DNA of 61,314 nt. Source: Lachnospiraceae bacterium. GTDB lineage: Bacteria; Bacillota; Clostridia; Lachnospirales; Lachnospiraceae. The position numbers were made by a program, and so were the translations under genes. This document shows positions 36,521 to 43,565 of the stretch, piece after piece; the stretch's first letter is position 1, and each line of letters begins with the position of its first letter. The notes below the pieces were generated by a model. It had not been told where the DNA came from. It saw only the letters and a program-made list of their open reading frames with translations, and searched no databases. Where the stretch lies: NCBI GenBank assembly GCA_017427685.1, contig JAFRSH010000035.1:1-61314 (forward strand). Direction: 5' to 3'.

Positions 36521-37351
36521 ATGAAGAAAACAAGAATACTAATTCTGTTGGGTTTGATTATGTCTTTGTTGATAGGATGCAGTAAAGACAACTATGAGAT
36601 AGTTAAAATGGAAGCAGAAAGGTCAATCTATTATTTCATAGACGATTTAGAAGCAGCCACGGACATAATCGTTATTGGAGAGTTTATCGAAGAAGACACG
36701 CAAAAGGCGAAATATCAATACGAAACAGACGATGTGCATATGTTCCTTACCGATATATACTCCACAAATGTAATTGAAATCAAAAAAGTCTTGAAGGGTA
36801 AAGTTGAGTCGGACACGATAAAAGTCTCACAATCTTACGGAATAGAAGAAGACACCGGACGATTGATTACATTCAGCGAATTGACACCCATGAAAAAAGG
36901 AGAAAGCTGGATATTCTTTTTGAGATATAACGAAGAAAACGAAACATATTGGTGTGTTGGCGATTATTCCGGAAGGTATCCGCTTCCTAACGAAGAGTTG
37001 TTGGAGCTCTGCAACAAGGTTAAAGAGATAAAAAAGCCCCTAAACAAGATTCTGACAGAAGAAAAAGAACTCTCACGCTCACAAACAGAAATGATAATAG
37101 AGTCCTACGAAGAAGACCAAAGGGGTAAAGGAAGCAGCGAAAACTCACCTGATTATCTTTATGAGTCATCTGACAGAAGCATTTACAGGATTTCGGATGA
37201 CGGGGATAAAAAGGAAATAGCGAATGTATATTCAAAAATTGATGAATGCAGGGCTGAAATAATGCCGGAAACATTTGGAGTTTTTGACCAAAATAAGATA
37301 AATCTTGAACTGTATTGCGACATCTTGGAGAAATATGAATTTTTAGACTAA
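36521..37351 (+). CDS. Lipoprotein of unknown function coupled to the protease
   Basis: The 276-residue precursor begins MKKTRILILLGLIMSLLIGC, a typical lipoprotein signal with lipobox LIGC, so Cys20 becomes the lipidated N-terminus. The mature part is highly charged, with many Glu and Lys, and has no family I know; residues about 40-150 alternate strands and a WIFFLRY segment. Three ATG codons follow the protease stop; I chose the last because GGGGGG lies 7-8 nt upstream. Coupling to the protease suggests an inhibitor, immunity protein or partner, which is inference. Confidence 0.68.
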   Translation: MKKTRILILLGLIMSLLIGCSKDNYEIVKMEAERSIYYFIDDLEAATDIIVIGEFIEEDTQKAKYQYETDDVHMFLTDIYSTNVIEIKKVLKGKVESDTIKVSQSYGIEEDTGRLITFSELTPMKKGESWIFFLRYNEENETYWCVGDYSGRYPLPNEELLELCNKVKEIKKPLNKILTEEKELSRSQTEMIIESYEEDQRGKGSSENSPDYLYESSDRSIYRISDDGDKKEIANVYSKIDECRAEIMPETFGVFDQNKINLELYCDILEKYEFLD

Positions 37352-37486
37352 TGGGTCATTTTTAATGGTATTTACTTAGAATACCTATGATGTTATGTAT
37401 GAATAACATACGAATTCGAAGATACAGATTGATTTGTATCAATTTCAAAAACGAAACAGCCTCCGATATCTTCTTAGATAACCCTT

Positions 37487-37628
37487 AGATCTGCGCAGTT
37501 CTGTCCTTGTGAAACGCATTATATCACGAATGGTTTGAAAAATGTGGCCGATGGTTGAAACTCGTCGTTTTGAGGTCGAAACTTGCATTCGGGGCAATAC
37601 ATGATAAAAGAATCGCAATATTTGCACA
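37487..37628 (-). promoter_or_regulatory. Type 2 repeat promoter, orphan copy
   Basis: About 142 bp are more than 80 percent identical by eye to 39672-39814, in the opposite orientation. The copy keeps both LytTR-like direct repeats (AGTTTCGACC and AGTTTCAACC, offset 21 bp) and the TATAAT box (37523-37518). It points leftwards, towards the 3' end of the lipoprotein gene on the other strand, where no gene begins. It may make a short antisense RNA or be a relic. Confidence 0.6.
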
Positions 37629-37678
37629 CAATTCGGGTATTTTTGATCAAATGAACCCTTTATATTCTTAAACAACGT

Positions 37679-37707
37679 TTGACAAAACCGAATTGAGCAT
37701 ATAAGAT
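37679..37707 (+). promoter_or_regulatory. Promoter of RR2 and the kinase
   Basis: TTGACA (37679-37684), 17 nt, TAAGAT (37702-37707). It is a strong housekeeping promoter, unlike the weak -35 boxes of the repeat promoters, so the sensor pair is probably expressed constitutively. Confidence 0.7.
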
Positions 37708-37765
37708 AATAAACGGATTGTACATTATTAAGAAATCTTTTTTATATACCTTAGGGGGAGCGTTT

Positions 37766-38494
37766 ATGGTATTCAAAGTGGCTGTTTGCGATGATGATCA
37801 GCGGTTTACATCAAGCTTTATCAGATTCATACAGAATACAGCCGCGGGGCGCACACTTGATCTTGAATTCTCAGAGTATTATTCCGGTGAATCAATTCTC
37901 GATTCGATCGGCTACGGGATGAAATTTGATCTGATCTTTCTTGACATGGAACTCAAGGGACTTAATGGAATCGAAACGGCCGAAAGACTCAGAGAACGTG
38001 ATACCAACGTACTTCTCGTCTTTTGTACCGGAAAAGTGAGTCCCTCTCCCGAATCCTTTAAAGCATCTCCCTACAGATACCTGTTGAAAACGTTCTCAAA
38101 CGAGCAGCTGGAGCTTGAGATCAACAGTATCCTCAAAAAACTTGTGAACAACAATCAAAGGATGTTTTTGCCGGGCAAAAATAAAGACGAGATTATCAGA
38201 GTGTACGTTCAGAACGTGCTTTATCTGGAGAACTCACGACGCGGAAGCACTGCATATATACTTGAGCCGACTCTGGCCGAAGAAAGATCCATACCGATCT
38301 CAAGCAAGCTTGATAATATTGAAAAGGAGTATCCCGATTTTGTAAGGATACACAGGAGCTATCTTGTTAATATAAACCATGTCGACAGGGTAGATATAGA
38401 CAAAGTAGTGCTTGATAACAACACGGAACTTAGTGTATCGAGACCTTACCGAAAAGAATTAAGGCTTTTTTGTGCCAAACATTTATTGGCATAA
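37766..38494 (+). CDS. LytTR-family response regulator (RR2)
   Basis: The 242-residue regulator has Asp9 to Asp11 and phospho-acceptor Asp60 (FDLIFLD) in its receiver domain. A LytTR DNA-binding domain follows at about 135-238 (FVRIHRSYLVNINHVDRVD, then SVSRPYRKELRLF). The open frame extends 16 codons upstream, but GGGGGAG before ATG 37766 and the start of homology set the start. It forms an operon with the kinase 52 bp downstream. By analogy to AgrA and ComE it should bind paired direct repeats, and such repeats occur in the type 2 promoters on both sides. Confidence 0.93.
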   Translation: MVFKVAVCDDDQRFTSSFIRFIQNTAAGRTLDLEFSEYYSGESILDSIGYGMKFDLIFLDMELKGLNGIETAERLRERDTNVLLVFCTGKVSPSPESFKASPYRYLLKTFSNEQLELEINSILKKLVNNNQRMFLPGKNKDEIIRVYVQNVLYLENSRRGSTAYILEPTLAEERSIPISSKLDNIEKEYPDFVRIHRSYLVNINHVDRVDIDKVVLDNNTELSVSRPYRKELRLFCAKHLLA

Positions 38495-38545
38495 CGGAGG
38501 CGGATTGCCGGACCGTTATACCGGATCATGTGAAGGGAGATTCGG

Positions 38546-39490
38546 ATGTTATCCTGGCTTTGGTTTATCCTTTTGGGGGTAGCGGCGGATGCTGTGATAT
38601 TTTCGGTTTTTCTGTTTAAACAAAATCCCGGGCGTTGGCGCTCGAGGCTCAATATTGCCCATCTGATATATACTTGTATCTTCTTTGTTGCATCCGTTGT
38701 TATTTTTTGTATTAAGCTCCGAAACGGGGAAGATACCGTCTTGTGCTACATATCCTTTATTGCGATCATCGTTCTGACGCTCGGAAATCTGTTCATCTAT
38801 CATATTCTCCGGACCGTTACGGAAGCCCAAAAGTATAATAAGTTTCTGGAAGAAAAGACCTTCAGACAGGAAACCGAGATTGCCAGACTTAACATAGAGA
38901 ACGATCTTAATACATCAAGAAACGAAATTGTTCATAACCTTTCGCACAGTCTGAAGACAATCGGGTTGCTGGCTCTGGAGGGTGATTGCAATGAGATTTC
39001 GCGTATTGTCGAAGAGATGGACAGATCGTTGAACAGAGAATCTGTTACCGAAATCTGTGAGAACAAAATGATAAATCTGATCTTATCGGATGCAACAAAC
39101 AAAGCAAAGAAAAATAATCTAAAAATCGAAATCACTGTGGAGAAGAATTGCTCGATGAAATCGGTCAAGGATATTGATATATCCATTGTTCTGGGCAACC
39201 TGTTAAACAATGCTTTCGAAGCTGCAGAGAAAAAGGGCACCGGGTCCAAAATAGGTCTGCGTGCCAGAGTTGACAAGAAAACCGATACTTGTGTCATCTG
39301 CATTATTAATGAGTTCTTAGGCGATCTGAACATCAAAAACGGAAAACTGAGAACAACAAAGCACGATGAATTGTTCCACGGGATCGGACTGTCGAGTGTT
39401 TCTAAGATTGTCCGAAACTACGGAGGTCTTCTTGAATGCACGGCCGAAAACGGCATATTTATAGCGATGGTTGTACTTCCGAACTCATAA
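38546..39490 (+). CDS. GHKL-type sensor histidine kinase
   Basis: The 314-residue kinase has three hydrophobic segments in its first 90 residues (about 3-24, 38-57 and 68-88), a coiled linker, a histidine box NEIVHNLSHSLKTIG (His130 is the likely phospho-site), the N box LGNLLNNAFEAA (about 215-226) and a G box HGIGLSSV near 280. The ATPase domain is of the AgrC/ComD class. The sensor has almost no extracellular loop, as in peptide-sensing kinases, although three helices is fewer than in AgrC. AAGGGAG precedes the ATG. Its partner is RR2. Confidence 0.92.
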   Translation: MLSWLWFILLGVAADAVIFSVFLFKQNPGRWRSRLNIAHLIYTCIFFVASVVIFCIKLRNGEDTVLCYISFIAIIVLTLGNLFIYHILRTVTEAQKYNKFLEEKTFRQETEIARLNIENDLNTSRNEIVHNLSHSLKTIGLLALEGDCNEISRIVEEMDRSLNRESVTEICENKMINLILSDATNKAKKNNLKIEITVEKNCSMKSVKDIDISIVLGNLLNNAFEAAEKKGTGSKIGLRARVDKKTDTCVICIINEFLGDLNIKNGKLRTTKHDELFHGIGLSSVSKIVRNYGGLLECTAENGIFIAMVVLPNS

Positions 39491-39850
39491 AGGGGTTTAC
39501 GAGGACGAAAAATCTAACTCACGCTGTTTCCTTATCTTTTTTCCGGTTTTATCTACCTCGTTCGTTATCACAACGCCGACATCAATATTAAAACCCCTGA
39601 CAATTTCTTATCTTGAAGATTGTGGGAAGATGGAGCTTGTGTGTCTTAAAGGCGGTATAGCCTTGATCAACGTGCAAACATTGCGATTTTTTTATCATAT
39701 ATTGCCCCAAATGCAAGTTTCGACCTCAAAACGACGAGTTTTGACCATCGGCCACATTTTTAAAATACTATGTGCTATAATGCGATTCACAAGGACAGAA
39801 ACCTGCGCAGATCTGTTTGTAAGACATTATAACGTTGATAGGAGGTTTTT
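39491..39850. other. 360-bp spacer with nested pairing and type 2 repeat promoter
   Basis: Directly after the kinase stop, AAGGGGTTT (about 39490-39499) can pair with AAACCCCT (about 39592-39599), enclosing ACGAGG (39500-39505) with CCTCGT (39552-39557). This might fold the 3' untranslated region. The type 2 repeat promoter follows at 39672-39814. An open frame at 39471-39854 runs through all this, lacks a ribosome binding site, and is rejected as a gene. Confidence 0.4.
39672..39814 (+). promoter_or_regulatory. Type 2 repeat promoter with LytTR-like direct repeats
   Basis: The direct repeats AGTTTCGACC (39716-39725) and AGTTTTGACC (39737-39746) are offset by exactly 21 bp, two helical turns, the geometry of AgrA and ComE sites. 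TATAAT follows at 39776-39781 with a weak -35 region. The second repeat also forms a palindrome TCAAAAC-GACGA-GTTTTGA (39726-39744). The promoter leads to the secreted amidase gene and cassette 2. Confidence 0.72.
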
Positions 39851-40573
39851 ATGAAACACAAAAAACTGTTTCAAACATTTTTCGCTTTACTTCTTTTGAT
39901 TACATTGGTTGTTCCCAAAGGCGCATTTGCTAACCAAATCAAAGACACTACCCGCTTTAATGAATACAAGTCATATATAGAAAAAGGCTATATAGCAGAC
40001 GACATCGACTATAATACCTGGTTAAAACTTGTACATGAATCTGAAAACTTGGAAAAAAAACTTGCTTCTTCTAAGGAATTTATTCAAGTATATTCTTCAA
40101 AAAATGATAGGGCAAAATCAGGGTTTTCGCTTAAAAGTGGAGATGTATTAATTACTAACGGAACGACAATATGCGGAATAACAGGACATGCCGGAATAGC
40201 TGTTTCTCCTTATTACATTTTACACATTGGAGGACCTGGAGAAACTCCACAATTAATATCGTTAACAAGTTGGAACAACGAGTTTACAAGTGGCGGGAAT
40301 TGGACAGCTGTATACAGGCATACAAGTTACGACGTTGCTCACGCAGCAGCCAATTGGGCAATTAACACATATCTAAATTCGGGCGCGCCGTATTTGCTTA
40401 CTTCTGATTTATACACAACAGCATATACTTATTGTTCTAAAATGGTTTGGCAAGCATACGCTTTTGGACCATTCCCGTCACAGGCAACCATTCCATATTG
40501 GAGTTTAGGTTTTATATATCCATATGATTTGCCTAACCTAATCAACGATATCAGTTTAGTATATGGTTACTAA
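39851..40573 (+). CDS. Secreted papain-like amidase (YiiX/NlpC-P60-like)
   Basis: The 240-residue precursor has a signal peptide (LLLLITLVVPKGAFA, cleavage near residue 27). The catalytic domain shows the order typical of permuted NlpC/P60 enzymes such as YiiX: LKSGDVLITNGT, His113 in ITGHAGIAV, His125 in ILHIGG, and Cys195 in YTYCSKMVWQAY. Relatives cleave peptidoglycan or other amide bonds. Its own LytTR-type promoter and the export signal make it a candidate effector. AGGAGG lies just before the ATG. It is first in the operon with cassette 2. Confidence 0.78.
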   Translation: MKHKKLFQTFFALLLLITLVVPKGAFANQIKDTTRFNEYKSYIEKGYIADDIDYNTWLKLVHESENLEKKLASSKEFIQVYSSKNDRAKSGFSLKSGDVLITNGTTICGITGHAGIAVSPYYILHIGGPGETPQLISLTSWNNEFTSGGNWTAVYRHTSYDVAHAAANWAINTYLNSGAPYLLTSDLYTTAYTYCSKMVWQAYAFGPFPSQATIPYWSLGFIYPYDLPNLINDISLVYGY

Positions 40574-40617
40574 ATATGGTAACCACTTTGCAATATGCCT
40601 TTTCTTGGAGGATTTTT

Positions 40618-41007
40618 ATGAGCATTTTGAACGAAAAAGATAAAATGGTTCTTAAAATACTTGCCGGAATATTCGTAGTCCCGTTTACAGCATTATTCTT
40701 GATCTTTCCTTTTCAGGCATATTTGACATTATGCAAGTTTGATGAATATAGGGAGCTCCAAGGAATAGACTCCGATCTGGTAATCGAAAAACAGCTTGCT
40801 TTTGACATCAAAAAAGGAGGGTTCAATCTTTTTGTAAAGTATAGTGACGACCCTTATATGCGATATAATTATCATTATGATTACTGGAAGAAAGATAATA
40901 ATGGGGAGTTGATTTTTGATTGTTTTACGCTCAAAAAAGTCAATGGAGGAAACGACTCCATCGCTATGGATGTTTGCGAGCACCCTCCGATTGACGGTAT
41001 GATATAA
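40618..41007 (+). CDS. Small membrane-anchored protein, DUF3139-like (cassette 2)
   Basis: The 129-residue protein has one hydrophobic helix (about 12-32) and an outer domain with GGFNLFVKYSDDPYMRYNYHYDYW. It is a paralogue of the protein at 33438, with the same order of conserved blocks. GGAGG lies 6 nt before this ATG; an earlier ATG at 40576 has none. A hairpin (41023-41055) follows it, which could reduce expression of the downstream genes. Confidence 0.72.
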   Translation: MSILNEKDKMVLKILAGIFVVPFTALFLIFPFQAYLTLCKFDEYRELQGIDSDLVIEKQLAFDIKKGGFNLFVKYSDDPYMRYNYHYDYWKKDNNGELIFDCFTLKKVNGGNDSIAMDVCEHPPIDGMI

Positions 41008-41022
41008 GGGCATCGTTTAAGT

Positions 41023-41059
41023 ACCGAAGATGTTCTCTTTGAGATCATCTTCGGTTTCT
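41023..41059 (+). terminator. Internal hairpin or attenuator within cassette 2
   Basis: ACCGAAGATG (41023-41032) pairs perfectly with CATCTTCGGT (41046-41055), followed by TTCTG. The T-tail is poor, so it is probably a partial terminator. Confidence 0.55.
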
Positions 41060-41103
41060 GAGGCATCAAACGTGGTCAAATCCGCTGTACACGAGGAGTT
41101 AAT

Positions 41104-41502
41104 ATGGATAGAGAAAAAGCAAAGAGCAAATTGCTTGAATTATTTATCGGTCTTATGCCACTGATCGCTTTCAACGGGATTACGCTTCTGATCTTTAGAG
41201 ACGCCTTCCTGTTTGTATGGCTTATGCATCGGGCATATATGTTCTTGTGGGCGATCATTCCGATCATGGTGCTTATGAACTGCAAATCTGCCGCACCGCT
41301 TCTCTCGTGTTCTTTCATCGGATCGGCGGTGATTTCTCAGATAATCGGTCGAATAGTAAATTGCTTCGCGAATCCGATAGACGCGGCTCATTCCAACAGT
41401 AATTATGTCCTCACCTGGTTTATCTGCACCTGTATATTGATACCGGCGGCTTTTGTCGGTCGCGCAGTATTAAGACCTAAAAGGAAAAGGCATTATAGAT
41501 GA
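41104..41502 (+). CDS. Four-helix membrane protein (cassette 2)
   Basis: The 132-residue protein has four predicted helices (about 14-32, 38-56, 64-84 and 100-120) and a strongly basic tail (RPKRKRHYR). It is a paralogue of the protein at 33829, most clearly in the FVWLMHRAYMFLW segment and the GRIVN loop. GAGGAG precedes the ATG. Its stop codon overlaps the start of the 25-codon mini-lipoprotein gene in an ATGA arrangement, so the two are translationally coupled. Confidence 0.72.
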   Translation: MDREKAKSKLLELFIGLMPLIAFNGITLLIFRDAFLFVWLMHRAYMFLWAIIPIMVLMNCKSAAPLLSCSFIGSAVISQIIGRIVNCFANPIDAAHSNSNYVLTWFICTCILIPAAFVGRAVLRPKRKRHYR

Positions 41503-41576
41503 AAAAACGAATACTTTGTATAATGATGGTCTTTCTTATCTCTAATCCTATCGTATCCTGCGGAAAAAGTGAATAA
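41499..41576 (+). CDS. 25-residue mini-lipoprotein, candidate signalling peptide precursor
   Basis: The frame begins with ATG 41499, overlapping the previous stop as ATGA, has AAGGAAAAGG as ribosome binding site, and ends at TAA 41576. It encodes MKKRILCIMMVFLISNP then IVSCGKSE. This is a complete lipoprotein signal peptide with lipobox IVSC, but only five residues (CGKSE) would remain after signal peptidase II cleavage. A strong terminator follows 9 bp later. In enterococci, released pieces of lipoprotein signal peptides act as pheromones, so this could be a signal precursor; it could also be a truncated lipoprotein. Confidence 0.5.
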   Translation: MKKRILCIMMVFLISNPIVSCGKSE

Positions 41577-41584
41577 CAACAATG

Positions 41585-41620
41585 CGACTGCCATCTGTTG
41601 CAACAGAAGGCAGTCGTTTT
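41585..41620 (+). terminator. Terminator of the amidase-cassette 2 operon
   Basis: CGACTGCC (41585-41592) pairs with GGCAGTCG (41609-41616), enclosing a second stem TCTGTT-GC-AACAGA, followed by TTTT. Confidence 0.88.
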
Positions 41621-41645
41621 GTCGGTAAGTCGTCATATTTTCCAC

Positions 41646-41674
41646 TTGATTTCATAAAAATTGTGTGATAACAT
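41646..41674 (+). promoter_or_regulatory. Promoter of the ACT-domain gene and hom cluster
   Basis: TTGATT (41646-41651), 17 nt, TAACAT (41669-41674). About 110 nt of leader follow, with a GGAC-GTCC hairpin and a GC-rich CCGGG-CCCGG element. Confidence 0.45.
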
Positions 41675-41784
41675 ATTCCACGCATCACGGACATCTGTTT
41701 CTGTCCGAAAAACACAAACAAGGCGCATAACTCAGAGTAAAAAACCGGGACCCCGGTGGTCGCGGGAATGAACGGAGATTACGC

Positions 41785-42237
41785 ATGAATGATAAGGAAA
41801 AGTATTATCTGGTAAGAGAGACAGCCGTTCCGGAGGTTCTCCTTAAGGTTATCGAAGCCAAGAGGCTTTTGCAGTCCGACAAGGCGGCTTCGGTGCTTGA
41901 CGCGACCCGGATGGTCGACATCAGCAGAAGCTCTTTTTATAAGTACAAAGACGACATTTTCCCGTTCCATGAGAACAACAGAGGAAAGACCATCAACGTC
42001 ATGCTTCAGCTTGAAGACAGGCCCGGCCTGTTGTCGGAGATGCTCAACCGGATCGCAAGGTGCGGCGCGAACATCCTGACTATTCACCAGTCGATCCCGA
42101 TCGGAGGGATCGCATCGGTCACGATCGGTATGGAGATCCTGCCCGAGACCAAGCCCGTCAACGAGATCATCGAGATCATGACAGGGTTGTCGGGAGTCAG
42201 TTCGCTGAAGATCCTCGGACGTGAGGACAAGGTGTGA
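41785..42237 (+). CDS. ACT-domain protein, PheB/UPF0735 type
   Basis: The 150-residue protein has an N-terminal helix-turn-helix-like part (residues 20-55, AASVLDATRMVDISRSSFYKYKD) and a C-terminal ACT domain (about 68-146, INVMLQLEDRPGLLSEMLNRIA). It matches the UPF0735 family, which includes B. subtilis PheB next to pheA and often sits ahead of hom in Clostridia. ACT domains bind amino acids, so it may be a small amino-acid-responsive regulator. It is 90 bp upstream of hom in the same direction. Confidence 0.85.
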   Translation: MNDKEKYYLVRETAVPEVLLKVIEAKRLLQSDKAASVLDATRMVDISRSSFYKYKDDIFPFHENNRGKTINVMLQLEDRPGLLSEMLNRIARCGANILTIHQSIPIGGIASVTIGMEILPETKPVNEIIEIMTGLSGVSSLKILGREDKV

Positions 42238-42327
42238 CGGCGCGACGGCATTAATGAAAGTGTCGCGGATCGTCGTGATCTTTAAGGATATGGTAAGAAA
42301 GAAGCTTGATTTCGGAAAGGACAATAT

Positions 42328-43542
42328 ATGAAGGTAGCGATTCTTGGATACGGAACGGTTGGTTCCGGAGTTTACGAGGTGTTGAATTCCAATAAGGAGA
42401 TCATCAAAAGGAAGGCAGGCGTCAGTCTTGAAGTCGCTCACGTGCTTGATCTTCGCGATTTCCCCGGAGACCCTGTCGAGAGCGTGCTCACGCATGACGT
42501 GGCAGACATTATAAACGACCCCGAGGTCAAGGTCGTTGCCGAGGTCATGGGTGGCGTCGGAGCTGCCTATAAGTTCACTAAGGCTGCTCTCGAGGCAGGC
42601 AAGTCGGTCTGCACCTCCAACAAGGAGCTTGTTGCGACACATGGCAGCGAGCTTATGAAGATCGCGCAGGAGCACGGCTGCCGCTACCTCTTTGAGGCGA
42701 GCGTCGGCGGCGGGATCCCGCTCATCAGACCCATCATGACGGCGCTTCACGGCGACGACATTGTACATATGAAGAGTATCCTCAACGGTACGACGAACTA
42801 CATCCTCACCCGCATGAGCGAGTCAGGCGCAGGTTTTAATGAGGCTCTTTCCGAGGCACAGCAGAAGGGCTACGCCGAGGCAGATCCGACGGCCGACGTT
42901 GAGGGTCACGACGCTATGAGAAAGACCGCTATCTTGGCTTCCATTCTTGAAGGAAAAGCTGTCAGCTGCGAAAACGTTCATACCGAGGGTATCAGCTCCG
43001 TGACAATGGCTGACTTTAAATATGCCAGAAAGTTGCATGCGGGCGTAAAGCTACTCAGCGTAATAAAGCGTGAGAATGACATGATTTCCGCAATGGTCGC
43101 TCCTTTCCTTGTAAGAGAAGACAACGAGCTTTTCGGAGTCAAGGGTGTCAAGAACGCATCGCTCGTGCGAGGTAACGCAGTCGGTGACATCATGTTCTAC
43201 GGAAGCGGAGCAGGCAAGCTCCCTACAGCGAGTGCTGTGGTTGCCGATATGGCGGATGCCGCTCGATGTGTAGCCGGGCTCTCCGAGACAAAGCAGGTTC
43301 CCGCGTGGACGGAGGAACCTGCCAAGGTGATCCCCTTTGAACTTTACGAGAGCGCATCCCTCGTCAGGGTTGCCGCCGCGGACGAGCAGGCAGCTCGCAA
43401 GGCCTTTAAGGAGATCAAGGAAGTGGCACCCCTTGAGGGAGAATTCGCATTCCTTACAGGTGTCATGACGGAAGGCGTCTATGAAAAGGCTGTATCCGGG
43501 TTGAACATTATCAGCAGGATCCGCGTGGATTTTACGGAATAA
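42328..43542 (+). CDS. hom: Homoserine dehydrogenase
   Basis: Hom reduces aspartate semialdehyde to homoserine, the branch point to threonine and methionine. The nucleotide site is VAILGYGTVGSGVYEVL at residues 3-19. The catalytic domain has KSVCTSNKELVATHG, the segment SVGGGIPLIRP, and ILNGTTNYILTRM followed by AEADPTADVEGHD. A C-terminal ACT domain (about residues 350-404, ASLVRVAAADEQ) gives a site for feedback by threonine. Its 404 residues fit Gram-positive Hom. The next gene follows after 23 bp. Confidence 0.95.
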   Translation: MKVAILGYGTVGSGVYEVLNSNKEIIKRKAGVSLEVAHVLDLRDFPGDPVESVLTHDVADIINDPEVKVVAEVMGGVGAAYKFTKAALEAGKSVCTSNKELVATHGSELMKIAQEHGCRYLFEASVGGGIPLIRPIMTALHGDDIVHMKSILNGTTNYILTRMSESGAGFNEALSEAQQKGYAEADPTADVEGHDAMRKTAILASILEGKAVSCENVHTEGISSVTMADFKYARKLHAGVKLLSVIKRENDMISAMVAPFLVREDNELFGVKGVKNASLVRGNAVGDIMFYGSGAGKLPTASAVVADMADAARCVAGLSETKQVPAWTEEPAKVIPFELYESASLVRVAAADEQAARKAFKEIKEVAPLEGEFAFLTGVMTEGVYEKAVSGLNIISRIRVDFTE

Positions 43543-43565
43543 CGCATATTTTCAGGAGGTAGGAC

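Larger units (their letters stand above)
37352..37765. other. Spacer with orphan type 2 repeat and RR2 promoter
   Basis: These 414 bp hold a perfect ATGTTAT-N6-ATAACAT palindrome (about 37390-37409), the left half of an aacagcctccga terminator (about 37457-37468), the inverted copy of the type 2 repeat promoter (37487-37628) and the RR2 promoter (37679-37707). The minus-strand open frame across the repeat is a by-product of the duplication. Confidence 0.5.

Noticed and set aside
39471..39854. Open frame of 127 codons between the kinase and the amidase
   Set aside because: It overlaps the kinase end, has no ribosome binding site and covers the duplicated promoter. Its likeness to a minus-strand frame at 37445-37675 comes from the DNA repeat, not from a protein family.
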